DNA of 20,165 bases from positions 1-20,165 of the forward strand of contig JBEKXU010000046.1 in assembly GCA_049511715.1 (NCBI GenBank). Direction: 5' to 3'. A program made the translations under genes and the position numbers. The stretch is from JBEKHT01 sp049511715 (GTDB taxonomy: Bacteria; Chloroflexota; Anaerolineae; Anaerolineales; RBG-16-64-43). Below the pieces are notes generated by a model. The model had not been told where the DNA came from and searched no databases. It saw only the letters and a list, made by a program, of their open reading frames with translations. Positions 1 through 6,976 of this stretch are shown in pieces. Within the stretch, counting starts at the first letter, position 1. Every line of letters begins with the position of its first letter.

Positions 1-65
1 GCCAACAGATGTTCCATCACCTGTCGTTCGGCCGCGTTCAACTGCGGACGCACCTGCGTACCCAT
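1..65 (-). CDS. 5' end of an unidentified gene (runs off window)
   Basis: Only the first 21 codons are inside the window; the protein begins MGTQVRPQLNAAERQVMEHL and continues beyond base 1. The ATG (63-65, minus) is chosen because a consensus promoter ends 7 bases upstream of it, so transcription should begin at or next to the A of the ATG. No Shine-Dalgarno sequence precedes it, and there is no space for one. The fragment resembles the amphipathic N-terminus of a small helical DNA-binding regulator, but this is a guess and no family can be named from 21 residues. It lies downstream of the VOC gene at 225-707 on the same strand but has its own promoter. Confidence 0.55.
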   Translation of the reverse strand, partial: MGTQVRPQLNAAERQVMEHLL

Positions 66-72
66 GTTTCGT

Positions 73-101
73 AGCATACCTGATCCGCATCACTATGTCA
101 A
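73..101 (-). promoter_or_regulatory. Sigma70-type promoter, leaderless gene
   Basis: On the minus strand a perfect -35 TTGACA (96-101) is followed by a 17-base spacer and the -10 TATGCT (73-78). Seven bases (ACGAAAC) separate the -10 from the ATG at 65, so the predicted start of transcription coincides with the start codon, giving a leaderless transcript. Confidence 0.75.
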
Positions 102-145
102 GTCTTTTTTACGGGACACTAGGACGGGATGGGGGACGCCTGCTC

Positions 146-179
146 AACCGGCCGCCGAAGGATCTGTGAGCGGCCGGTT
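146..179. terminator. GC-rich hairpin downstream of the VOC gene
   Basis: A perfect 10-bp stem, AACCGGCCGC (146-155) pairing with GCGGCCGGTT (170-179), with a 14-base loop. It lies 45 bases beyond the stop of the minus-strand VOC gene and could end its transcript, but no T-run follows on the minus strand. A second copy of the right arm (TGTGAGCGGCCGG, 165-177 and 188-200) allows an alternative fold. Confidence 0.4.
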
Positions 180-224
180 TCTCCTTGTGTGAGCGGCCGG
201 ATGGCGTCTTCTTTGAACGTCCGA

Positions 225-707
225 TTACTGGTTGTCGTACGCCCGCTTCAGCACCTTGAGATCCAGCTTGCCCATTCGAAGCATGGCCTCGGTCACCCGC
301 TTTGCCGTTTCCGCGTCCTTGTCCTGGAGCATGGCCCCCAGGACCGCCGGGACGATCTGCCAGGAAAGACCGAATTTGTCCTTTAGCCAACCGCATTGAC
401 CCTCTTGGCCGCCGGCGCTGAGTCTCGCCCACAGGTCATCGACTTCCTCCTGGGTGCTACAGTTCACGAACAGCGAGATCGCCTCGGTAAACTTGAAGTG
501 TGGACCCCCGTTGAGCGCCATGAACTCCTGGCCTTCGAGTTCGAACGTGACGGTCATGACAGAACCCTTGAGACCGGGCCCAGCCTCCCCATATCGCGAC
601 AGACTCAGAATCTTCGAATTCCTGAAGATCGAAACGTAGAAGGTGGCTGCCTCTTCGGCGTTGTTGTCGAACCACAAGAACGGCGTGATCTTCTGTTTGG
701 CGTACAT
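225..707 (-). CDS. PhnB-like VOC-fold protein (3-dmu-9_3-mt family)
   Basis: This 160-residue protein matches the PhnB/'3-demethylubiquinone-9 3-methyltransferase' group of the vicinal oxygen chelate fold. Seen: the opening KITPFLWFDNNAEEAATFY, then SRYGEAGPG, VMTVTFELEGQEFMALNGGP near residues 50-70, FTEAISLFVNC, and the closing region with DKFGLSWQIVP followed by a helical MLRMGKLDL segment. The length is normal for the family. Despite the family name, members are not shown to be methyltransferases; many are of unknown function and some bind metal-dependent small-molecule ligands. The ATG has a good ribosome binding site (AAGGAG, six bases upstream). The gene appears monocistronic and cytoplasmic. 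The family assignment is firm, the substrate is unknown. Confidence 0.9.
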   Translation of the reverse strand: MYAKQKITPFLWFDNNAEEAATFYVSIFRNSKILSLSRYGEAGPGLKGSVMTVTFELEGQEFMALNGGPHFKFTEAISLFVNCSTQEEVDDLWARLSAGGQEGQCGWLKDKFGLSWQIVPAVLGAMLQDKDAETAKRVTEAMLRMGKLDLKVLKRAYDNQ

Positions 708-1041
708 CCCTCACTCCTTTTCCCCATAAGTCGGTGGGTGCAGGCCCGGACGAATTTCTTTTCCGCTTTCGAGCCCGGCATTGCCACTTCACCATGGCTG
801 GAAGCCAATTGGAAATGAGCCAGAGAAGGAATTCGATCCTTCGGACCCCTCCGCAACCTTTCGGGAGAGTAGGCTGAGTTTTCCTTTCACCCGGTTCTCC
901 CTTCCGCCTTGTGTAGGACATGGCGCAGGGTTTCCTCCTCCTGGGTTCAAGGGGCTTTATCAGATCGCCCCGAAGCAGGCCGCCCGCGCGCTCGAGGGCC
1001 TTTATGCGGAATCGAAAACAGTGGCCGGCGGGGAGACCTGG
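708..1041. other. Spacer without an identifiable gene
   Basis: These 334 bases hold the ribosome binding site of the VOC gene at the left edge and otherwise nothing recognisable. No open frame has protein-like composition, there is no tRNA fold and no clear promoter. The right end abuts the stop codon of the VapC-like gene, so part of it is the 3' flank of that operon. Confidence 0.5.
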
Positions 1042-1488
1042 TCATGTCCATGCCTGCGGGTCGAAATCGGCGGTGAAGGGGTTGATGAAGCGGACTCCTT
1101 CCAGGGTCGTTCCGGCGCTGGAATCCCCGCTGAGGACGAGCTGGATTTGATTGAGTCGCGCCATGGCCCACACCTGGGCATCCCAATAGCCCAGTTGATG
1201 GTCTCGCACCCCTCGTGCCGCCTCAAGGACAACCTGGGCATTCAGGTCGAGGACCCGGTAGGCCTGAGAAAACCGCTCCAATTGATCCAGAGCTTCTCTG
1301 TCGGTGAGCGGGGGGCGAAGGCGTCGGGTGCAGGCACTGAAGAATTCTGCGAGGGATTGGGCGCTCAACCGTCCGGCGCCGCTCAACTGGAGTTGCTGGA
1401 GAACCCCAAGCGCACGTTCCTGTCGTTGCGCATCGTTTTGATCAAAAGCATAAACCAACACATTGGTGTCAATGAGGACAGCGGGCAT
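1042..1488 (-). CDS. VapC-like PIN-domain ribonuclease toxin
   Basis: A 148-residue PIN-domain protein, the usual size of VapC toxins, which cleave RNA (often tRNA or rRNA) with Mg2+ held by acidic residues. The expected acidic set is visible: D7 in LIDTNVLVYAF, E48 in SLAEFFSACTRRL, D103 in GYWDAQVWAMA and D122 in VLSGDSSAG. The catalytic site therefore looks intact. The C-terminus (GVRFINPF) is the normal ending of the fold. It follows the antitoxin gene by 33 bases on the same strand, with GAGGAA three bases before the ATG, and should be translated from the same transcript. The target RNA cannot be predicted from sequence. Confidence 0.9.
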   Translation of the reverse strand: MPAVLIDTNVLVYAFDQNDAQRQERALGVLQQLQLSGAGRLSAQSLAEFFSACTRRLRPPLTDREALDQLERFSQAYRVLDLNAQVVLEAARGVRDHQLGYWDAQVWAMARLNQIQLVLSGDSSAGTTLEGVRFINPFTADFDPQAWT

Positions 1489-1521
1489 CGGTTCCTCACG
1501 AGCGATCGAAGGATGGGTCTT

Positions 1522-1785
1522 TTAGCGCTCTGGATACAGTTCTTCTCTGTCCCAGCGGTAGGGTTCGGCGGTTCGGCCGTGCTTGCGGCGCGCCAGAGCA
1601 GATCTTACGATCGCGTCCAACGAAGCGGGATCTTCGGGAACGGGAGGGAAGCCGCCGCCCAACTTGTCATCGATGGCCTGGCGGATAATCTCGGCCTCAC
1701 TTAGGCCGCGGGCTTTTGCGAAGCGCCGAAGTACCAGCTGCTGCCGCCTGCGGATGTAGATTTGCTTGCGGATCATCTGGGCCAT
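1522..1785 (-). CDS. VapB-like ribbon-helix-helix antitoxin
   Basis: An 87-residue protein whose first ~45 residues have the ribbon-helix-helix pattern: a short beta strand (MIRKQIYIRRRQ), helix A (LVLRRFAKARG), a turn (LSEAEI) and helix B (IIRQAIDD). The C-terminal half (PASLDAIVRSALARRK and the tail to YRWDREELYPER) would be the toxin-binding arm. Partners of this type neutralise the adjacent PIN toxin and repress their own promoter. The ATG at 1785 is chosen over an in-frame upstream start because AAGGAGG sits at the right distance before it and because the predicted transcription start lies between the two. The order antitoxin-toxin is the canonical one. Confidence 0.88.
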   Translation of the reverse strand: MAQMIRKQIYIRRRQQLVLRRFAKARGLSEAEIIRQAIDDKLGGGFPPVPEDPASLDAIVRSALARRKHGRTAEPYRWDREELYPER

Positions 1786-1806
1786 TCGGTCCTCCTTATA
1801 CATCGG

Positions 1807-1837
1807 ATTATACATCACATATAGCCAGGGGGATCAA
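1807..1837 (-). promoter_or_regulatory. Promoter of the VapB/VapC operon
   Basis: On the minus strand TTGATC (1832-1837) and a perfect TATAAT (1807-1812) are separated by 19 bases. The predicted start near 1800 leaves a leader of about 15 bases that consists almost entirely of the AAGGAGG ribosome binding site. The AT-rich block around the -10 (ATATGTGATGTATAAT) is a likely operator for RHH autorepression, by inference only. Confidence 0.6.
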
Positions 1838-2470
1838 ACCACGCTGGAGAGGACCGGGACCTTAGGCTGGACCTAGTTTTTTCTGCGGTGAGGCCAGTGC
1901 AACTTGCGGAGACTTCGAGACGATGGCGTCCGGGAATCTGGGCCCAACCCGGGTCGTGTTAGCGTGAAAAGCACTGGTTCCCCAGTTCTCCGGATCGTCC
2001 TGTCCATATGCCCTCTTGCTCCTGGCGCAGAGCGCCAGGACCCGCACGGTGCGGAACGGCAGGCTTTTTGTGGGATCCGCCCCTGTCATCACAGTGAGAT
2101 GCCGCCGTCGGACGATGATCGGCGCAGAACCGGCCGATTCTCGCCGCCGAAAAGCCGACCCCCGGGCAAGTCTGCTCGACCATGCGTATGCCTCAAGCGG
2201 GGCAAGCCCGTTCCGCGGCCGCCGGGACCATGCTAGACTCTCCTTCGGTCCTCAGGCTGACGTGTCGCTGCGGGGCCAGGGGTGGCCTATGGGTCCGGCG
2301 TCCGGTTCCATCACCTTTCGCCCAAGGGATTTCAATACGCTGATGATCGACGAGCGTCTTCGGGCTGGAGTCCCCGCCGGGCAGGGCGCTAAGCGTGTTT
2401 CTCTGGCGGGGCTCGGCCCGATGCCTCTTTGATTCCATCACCATGGATCGCACGCTTGGAAGACGAAAGA
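1838..2470. other. Long spacer between divergent units, with hairpins and a possible promoter
   Basis: No convincing gene is present. A perfect 9-bp stem with a 3-base loop occurs at 2020-2040 (TCCTGGCGC / GCGCCAGGA), followed by a second small hairpin at 2042-2054 (CCGCA / TGCGG) and a T5 run at 2065-2069. This resembles a plus-strand terminator with no intact gene in front of it. TGCTAGACT at 2231-2239 fits an extended -10 (TGnTAnnnT) and is the best candidate promoter for the downstream plus-strand operon, giving a leader of over 200 bases. Confidence 0.4.
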
Positions 2471-2851
2471 ATGAAGATCCCGAAGCAAGTTCGCTACTTC
2501 AATAAGCGCTTTCCGAACCAGCTGACCACCCGGATCGCGCACGATTCCTGGGGTCCGTTTTCGATCGTCTACCATGTGGGACGGCGTAGCGGCAAGCCCT
2601 ACGAGACCCCCATCTTCGTCTTCCCAACGGTGGACGGTTTTGTGGTCGCGTTGACCTACGGCCCGGAAGTTGACTGGTTCCGAAATGTTTCTGCGGCTGG
2701 ACGATGCCGGATTCTCTGGCATCGTCATGAGTATGGCATAGAAAAGATCGACCCCCTGGACAGTGAATCCGCGCTGCCTCTGATTCCTCGGTTCATCCGG
2801 ATGAGCCTGCAGTTGATGGGCATGCGGGACTTCGTGAGGATGAGGTATTGA
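2471..2851 (+). CDS. Deazaflavin-dependent nitroreductase-like protein (DDN/PF04075 type)
   Basis: A 126-residue split-barrel protein of the family that includes mycobacterial Ddn, which uses reduced F420 to reduce nitroimidazoles and quinones. Family hallmarks are visible: GRRSGKPYETPI near residues 37-48, VVALTYGPEVDWFRNV near 59-74, then CRILWHRHEYGI. Ligand binding in the family involves the basic GRxSGKxxxTP segment. The ATG at 2471 is preferred over an in-frame TTG 42 bases upstream because family members begin shortly before this point; the ribosome binding site is weak. The next gene starts 37 bases downstream on the same strand, suggesting co-transcription. Whether the cofactor is F420, FMN or another ligand is not decided by the sequence. 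Confidence 0.85.
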   Translation: MKIPKQVRYFNKRFPNQLTTRIAHDSWGPFSIVYHVGRRSGKPYETPIFVFPTVDGFVVALTYGPEVDWFRNVSAAGRCRILWHRHEYGIEKIDPLDSESALPLIPRFIRMSLQLMGMRDFVRMRY

Positions 2852-2888
2852 ACCGTCGAACCACCCTGAGGAGGACAGGAGGTTTGTT

Positions 2889-3755
2889 GTGGCCGAACAG
2901 ACAGTGAGCAGAACAGCGCTTGGCGCGGCAATTTGCCGGTTGATCGAGCAGTACCAGCCGGAGAAGATCCGGCTGTTCTGCGATCCGGTAGCAGGAGAGC
3001 TGGTCGGCGGACCTCTCCGGTTTCTGATGAGGTTCGCCAGCATGCGGAACCTCACCATGAAGCAGACGGATGCCGTCGCAAAAGGTATCTACGGCACCCA
3101 GATATGCCGTACGCGCTACATTGATGAGGCTGTCCTCGCCGCGGTGTCTCAGAGGATCAAGCAGTTGGTCATCCTGGGGGCCGGGTTCGATACCCGTCCC
3201 TATCGTTTCCCTGAGATAAAAAGTGTGAAGGTCTTCGAGGTTGACCTGCCGGCGGTGCAGGAGGACAAGAAGAAAAAGCTTCAAAGATACCTTGGTCAGC
3301 TGCCCGATAACGTGACTTTCATCGGAATGGACTTCGATACGCAGTCCCTGGAGGCTGTCTTTTCGGAGGCGGCCTGGGATGCTTCAGAACCCGCTGTCTT
3401 TATCTGGGAAGCCGTGACCCAGTATGTTTCGGAAGAAGGCGTCCGCCGGACCTTGGCGTTTGTCGGAAAATCGCCCCCGGGAAGCATCCTCCTGTTCACC
3501 TATGTCTTGAAGAGCATCATCGAATGGCGCTCAGATATTCCCGATGCGAATCGTTTGATGGATGTGGTTGCCAGACAGTCGCCCTGGGTTTTTGGCTTGG
3601 AGCCCTCGGGGATCCTGGAGTTCCTGAGGCCGCATCATCTGGTGCCGACCGCAGATGTTGGCAATGCCTATTATCAAGAAAAGTATCTCCAGCCCGTGGG
3701 GCGTGCTCTCATTGTCTTCCAAGGCGAACGGGTTGTTCAGGCCGTCGTATCTTGA
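2889..3755 (+). CDS. SAM-dependent methyltransferase, TIGR00027 / LCM (PF04072) type
   Basis: A 288-residue class I methyltransferase of the leucine carboxyl methyltransferase-like group common in actinobacteria and other soil bacteria. Seen: the N-terminal helical region with IRLFCDPVA, the segment ICRTRYIDEAV, motif I as VILGAGFDTRPYRF (about residues 93-107), the acidic ribose-binding residue in VFEVDLPAVQEDKK, MDFDTQSLEAV, and the motif IV-like region FIWEAVTQYVSEEGVRRTL. The start is a GTG with an excellent AGGAGG six bases upstream. Length and motif order are intact. Substrates of bacterial members are mostly unknown, with roles suggested in specialised metabolism or lipid modification. 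It probably shares a transcript with the preceding deazaflavin-type gene. Confidence 0.9.
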   Translation: MAEQTVSRTALGAAICRLIEQYQPEKIRLFCDPVAGELVGGPLRFLMRFASMRNLTMKQTDAVAKGIYGTQICRTRYIDEAVLAAVSQRIKQLVILGAGFDTRPYRFPEIKSVKVFEVDLPAVQEDKKKKLQRYLGQLPDNVTFIGMDFDTQSLEAVFSEAAWDASEPAVFIWEAVTQYVSEEGVRRTLAFVGKSPPGSILLFTYVLKSIIEWRSDIPDANRLMDVVARQSPWVFGLEPSGILEFLRPHHLVPTADVGNAYYQEKYLQPVGRALIVFQGERVVQAVVS

Positions 3756-3964
3756 TGAGGACCGTGGTTCCTGCTACGGCCTGGCTGCGGTCACGGGGGG
3801 TCGGGGGACCATGCCCCAACCTTCAGGCGAAGGGCAAGCGACCGTGGAAACTCGGGCCTTTTTGGTGGTCCTCCCCACGCGCGGTGCCCCATTTTCGACA
3901 GTCTCCCCGAGGGGGGGCGCATTCTCTTGGCGGGGCCCGCGCCCTGCAGGCTGTGAGAGGGCTC

Positions 3965-4733
3965 CTATTTCTTCTCCATGAAAAGGTAGTTCGCGAGGTG
4001 AGAAGCCGCTTTGCCCCCGACCTCGATCGTCTTCAGTTCCTTGATGTTGAAGTACGGATCGAAAAGGCCTCTCAGTTCCTCTTCCGAGGAAAAATACAGG
4101 GTTGTGCCGGGCCGAGTTTTTCGGCATTTCCCTACTCCCCCAAACTGAGGGTCCTCGATGATGAAACAAACCGAGAGGTACTGGCCTTTGGTTTTGAGTA
4201 TTCGCTTCACATTCTGCACATACCTCTTCCGTTTCTCCGGGAAGAGATGGTGCAAGAATTCATAATCGTACGCAAAAACCAAACGTCTCATCATATCGAC
4301 CCAGGGGGCCCAGGACGTCCAGAACTACAAAATCGCATTGGACCGATTTCTTCCTGGCGTTCTCTTTGGCATGCTCTATGGCCGCGGGGGAAATATTGAC
4401 TCCCGTGGCAGCAAATCCTTGGCCGGCAAGATAGACCGTACAATTGCCGGCACCGCAGCCCAGATCGATAACCTTGCAAGGTTTCAGTTTTCCGCCCTCG
4501 ATCAGCTCAACCAAGGCAGGGGCTGGTGTCTCCATGTTCCATGGAATCTTTTCCAGGGGGGTTTTCCTGTAGATTCCTTCCATTTCCTCCTGCTGCATGA
4601 CGGCCACCGCATCGGATTGTGAAACCCTTCCGCTCAAGGGAATGTCCTCCACTCGATTGGTGGCGAGGGTCTTCCACACCCTGCGTTGTTCGAACCTATG
4701 GTCCTGGCGGCTCTTGTGATTGTCTTCTGACAT
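3965..4733 (-). pseudogene. Class I SAM methyltransferase broken by a single-base frameshift
   Basis: Two overlapping frames together make one normal methyltransferase of about 255 residues. The upstream frame (4733 down to about 4279) carries an N-terminal region, the segment MEGIYRKTPLEKIPWNMETP and motif I (VIDLGCGAGNCTVYLAGQG), and runs to LGRYDETFGF. It then falls into a stop at 4260. The downstream frame continues without a gap as FAYDYEFLHHLFPEKRKRYV, through RILKTKGQYLSVCF and LYFSSEEELRGLFDPYF, to the stop at 3965. Removing one base from the A5 run at 4274-4278 (T5 on the coding strand) restores the reading FGFAYDYEF. This is either a recent disabling indel or a homopolymer sequencing/assembly error; the rest is well preserved, which favours a recent event or an error. 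The N-terminal start is uncertain. Confidence 0.85.
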
Positions 4734-4893
4734 GCCGCAAGGCCGCTTCCATTCCTACGACCGTTCCGCCTGCTGGCGCGGCATTCGGGTTCAACCCTAT
4801 GGCCTCTGCTAGCCAAGTCTTTGGGCGATTGCCGAGCCGCACGCGGGGATCGGCAGTTGCCAGTCCTCGGCAGGGCGCCGGGGGTTGGCGGGG

Positions 4894-5451
4894 TCAAACT
4901 GTGTGCGACAAAACGACCGCGAGTGCGATGAGGAGCAGGACTATCCCGCCCCCGAGTTGGGCCCTCTTGCCCACCCAAGCGCCGACCCAGCGGCCGGCTG
5001 TGATGGCGGCGATACTCATGATCGCCGTGACGATTCCCGCCACGATGCTGGGATACCACACAGCCATGCGGAGCATTGACATGCTCAGCCCCACAGCCAT
5101 TGCGTCCGTACTCGTCGCGATCGCCAGCATCACCAGTTTCCACCCACGACTCGGGTCGTCGCGCTCCGCCTCGGGCTCTGGCGCAAGCGCCGACCGGATC
5201 ATGCGGATGCCGACTATGGCGAGGAGGCCGAAGGCAACCCAGTAAGCGAATTGAGCCACAGCGGGCTCAAGGATCATCCCCAGCGCCCCTCCTACGATGA
5301 GCATGAGACATTGAAACAATCCAAAGTGGAACGCGAGCCGGAAGGTTGCCCGATTGCCCTTGGCGAAGCCCGAGGCGCTGGTCGCTAGTGAGACGGCGAA
5401 TGCGTCCAAAGACAGCGCCAGGGCGATTACCAGGACCTCGAGGAACGGCAT
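4894..5451 (-). CDS. mntP: Manganese efflux pump MntP
   Basis: A 185-residue integral membrane protein with about six transmembrane segments and the two repeated signatures of MntP: LSLDAFAVSLA with D16 and ATSTDAMAVGLS with D116, in the two halves of the protein. These aspartates correspond to membrane residues needed for Mn2+ export in E. coli MntP. The C-terminus (GGGIVLLLIALAVVL) is the last membrane helix. The ATG at 5451 gives the family's normal length (about 185-190); the in-frame extension upstream is hydrophilic, cysteine/arginine-rich and unlike any MntP, so it is not used. The likely ribosome binding site is GAGGTGGG about 10 bases upstream. It exports Mn2+ across the cytoplasmic membrane to prevent toxicity. 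It is a single-gene unit; I looked for a manganese riboswitch upstream and could not support one. Confidence 0.92.
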   Translation of the reverse strand: MPFLEVLVIALALSLDAFAVSLATSASGFAKGNRATFRLAFHFGLFQCLMLIVGGALGMILEPAVAQFAYWVAFGLLAIVGIRMIRSALAPEPEAERDDPSRGWKLVMLAIATSTDAMAVGLSMSMLRMAVWYPSIVAGIVTAIMSIAAITAGRWVGAWVGKRAQLGGGIVLLLIALAVVLSHTV

Positions 5452-5984
5452 CGTCAACACCCACCTCGTTTGGTACGAGCCCGGAAGGTGGTCACGACGC
5501 TTATGGGCTCGCCAGCCAGCGCACAGGCTCCGGGCCGCCTTCCACCCGTTGCAACCCGGCGCGGCGCAAGATAAAGGGCAGGGCACCCATGGGAGCCTCG
5601 CCGGGAGCTATCACTCGCCCCCAAGTGTTCGGCTAGCGACAATTCAGACCCGCATGGCATAATTAGTCGCCTCCGTCGGTACTTCCAACGCCAGGGTCGT
5701 CGATGGTGGCTCCCAAAGTTTAATGGTCTCGGGTGGGTTGCGCCAACTTGCCCCAAGATGTGGACTTCCTAAGGTGGCGGAACAGCTGGGCTGATGGGAC
5801 GTAGAATACCAGAGGAGAGCCCCTGCTCGCCGGTATTGTATGCCACTCTCCTGCCGTGGGCGGAGGTGCGACCTCCGCGCCTTGGAGCGACACGGAACTC
5901 AGCTGGGGGGTTCCAGCGTCTATGTGGTAGTGGCTGCCCGTGGCAGCCGGGCGCGGCCGGTGCTGGACCAGGAGGGATCGGGAT
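5452..5984. other. Spacer between divergent mntP and lipoprotein gene
   Basis: This interval holds the mntP leader (left) and the lipoprotein leader (right). Directly upstream of mntP a minus-strand frame ends at a TAA near 5501 and reads VIAPGEAPMGALPFILRRAG followed by a short tail to WLASP. It has protein-like composition and could be a gene remnant, but no family is recognised. A TGG-CATAAT extended -10-like element is at 5655-5663 on the plus strand. The three hairpins at 5860-5948 are listed separately. Confidence 0.35.
5860..5948 (+). promoter_or_regulatory. Three consecutive hairpins in the lipoprotein leader
   Basis: Within 89 bases just upstream of the lipoprotein start lie GCGGAGGT/ACCTCCGC (5860-5867 with 5871-5878, 3-base loop), GGAAC/GTTCC (around 5893-5913, longer loop) and GGCTGCC/GGCAGCC (5932-5938 with 5942-5948, 3-base loop). 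The ribosome binding site GGAGGG (5971-5976) follows. The fold is seen in the sequence; a regulatory role is inferred. Confidence 0.35.
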
Positions 5985-6854
5985 ATGAAGACATCGATTG
6001 GCGTTGCCGTCTTCGCCCTCTTCGTCCTGTCCCTTGGCATGACAGGGTGCGCTGCGAGCATGGCGCCCGCAGCGCCGTCTCCATCCTACCCAACACCGGA
6101 CCTCCTGGCGACCCTTCAAGCCATGGAGACCCTGGTTGGACCAACGCCTACTGCGGCGCCCGTCATTGTACCGGTTGCAACCCTCACGCCCGCCCCGGTT
6201 GTCTGCAGCGGAACAAACCTGGCGGCTCTCCTGACACAAACCGTGGCCGACGGGACACAGGTGCCGGCCGGCGCGGCATTCGTTAAGAGTTGGACTCTGC
6301 AGAATGTCGGCAGCTGCACGTGGACGACCTCCTACACGCTGGTCTTGGAGGGCGGGACGCCGATGAACGGTCCGTCGTTGCAGCCCTTGTCGGCGGCGGT
6401 CCCGCCGGGGGGCATGATTACGATTTCGGTCAACCTCGTGGCCCCGAGCACGGCCGGCACATACCAGGCGTGGTGGATGCTGAGCACTCCGCAGGGAAAT
6501 CCGTTTGGGGTCGGCAACGGAAGTGCGGCGCTCTGGGTGCTGATCAACACGGGATCCAATTGGTCATCCCATTTGCCATTCTATGGCGCCCTGTGTTCGC
6601 AACCTTCTTCATCAGGCTCCTGGCAGGCGATGATCTGTAACGGGCGGCCGTTCGTCAAGAAAGTGTATGTGACAGTTGTGGTCACCGCCACCTCAACGAG
6701 GACGCCGACAGTCACCTTCACACCGACGGCCACCTTCACACCGACGGCCACCTTCACACCGACAGCCACCTTCACACCGACGGCTACCAACACACCAACG
6801 GCTACCTCCACACCGACGGCCACCGACACACCAACGGCTAGCAGCACGCCGTGA
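5985..6854 (+). CDS. Lipoprotein with NBR1-type Ig-like domain and TFTPTA-repeat tail
   Basis: A 289-residue exported protein. Residues 1-21 form a signal peptide ending in a lipobox (MTG-C22), so the mature protein should be lipidated and surface attached. A Pro/Thr-rich linker (about 28-72) leads to a domain of about 105 residues (74-177) matching the 'Ig-like domain from next to BRCA1'. Seen there: DGTQVPAGAAFVKSWTLQNV, GSCTWTTSYTLVLEGG, VPPGGMITISVNLVAP, GTYQAWWML and NPFGVGNGSAALWV. After a short cysteine-containing segment (C204, C218) and FVKKVYVTVVVTAT, the protein ends in seven TxTPTA hexads. The ATG follows GGAGGG by eight bases; an in-frame upstream start has no signal peptide logic. 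Such proteins are common in Anaerolineae and are presumed to bind or organise cell-surface material. The stop at 6852-6854 is probably a frameshift product (see tail). Confidence 0.85.
   Translation: MKTSIGVAVFALFVLSLGMTGCAASMAPAAPSPSYPTPDLLATLQAMETLVGPTPTAAPVIVPVATLTPAPVVCSGTNLAALLTQTVADGTQVPAGAAFVKSWTLQNVGSCTWTTSYTLVLEGGTPMNGPSLQPLSAAVPPGGMITISVNLVAPSTAGTYQAWWMLSTPQGNPFGVGNGSAALWVLINTGSNWSSHLPFYGALCSQPSSSGSWQAMICNGRPFVKKVYVTVVVTATSTRTPTVTFTPTATFTPTATFTPTATFTPTATNTPTATSTPTATDTPTASSTP
6714..6851 (+). repeat. 18-bp tandem repeat coding for TFTPTA
   Basis: Seven in-register 18-base units (6714-6839) plus a partial eighth, with consensus ACCTTCACACCGACGGCC. The first two units are identical, units 3 and 4 differ at one base each, and the last three diverge mainly in the second codon (TTC to AAC, TCC, GAC). 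The gradient suggests recent expansion by slippage or unequal exchange at the left side of the array. Each unit adds six residues to the low-complexity, probably surface-exposed stalk. Confidence 0.95.
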
Positions 6855-6976
6855 TCGACCCGCCCACCTCGACTGATGCGGAACCGGCCACGGCTACAAG
6901 CACTGACACTTCGGCGACTGCCGCCCCAGGGACGGACACGGAGACGCCACCACCCGCTGGAACTTCTGGGCCATGA
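6855..6976 (+). pseudogene. Out-of-frame continuation of the Thr/Pro-rich lipoprotein tail
   Basis: Immediately after the lipoprotein stop the -1 frame stays open to a TGA at 6974-6976. It reads as more low-complexity Thr/Ala/Pro/Ser/Asp sequence (STDAEPATATSTDTSATAAP, then GTDTETPPPAGTSGP). The composition matches the in-frame tail closely and differs from neighbouring spacer. I infer that the gene once extended about 40 residues further and lost one base near 6851; translational slippage within the repeat is the other possibility. Confidence 0.5.

Noticed and set aside
5452..5586. A 45-residue N-terminal extension of MntP
   Set aside because: The extension is Cys/Arg/Pro-rich, unlike the family. 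The ATG at 5451 gives the normal MntP length and places the first aspartate at residue 16 as expected.
5452..5640. A yybP-ykoY (manganese) riboswitch upstream of mntP
   Set aside because: I looked for the conserved core and the paired elements on the minus strand and could not place them. Only isolated short similarities are present.
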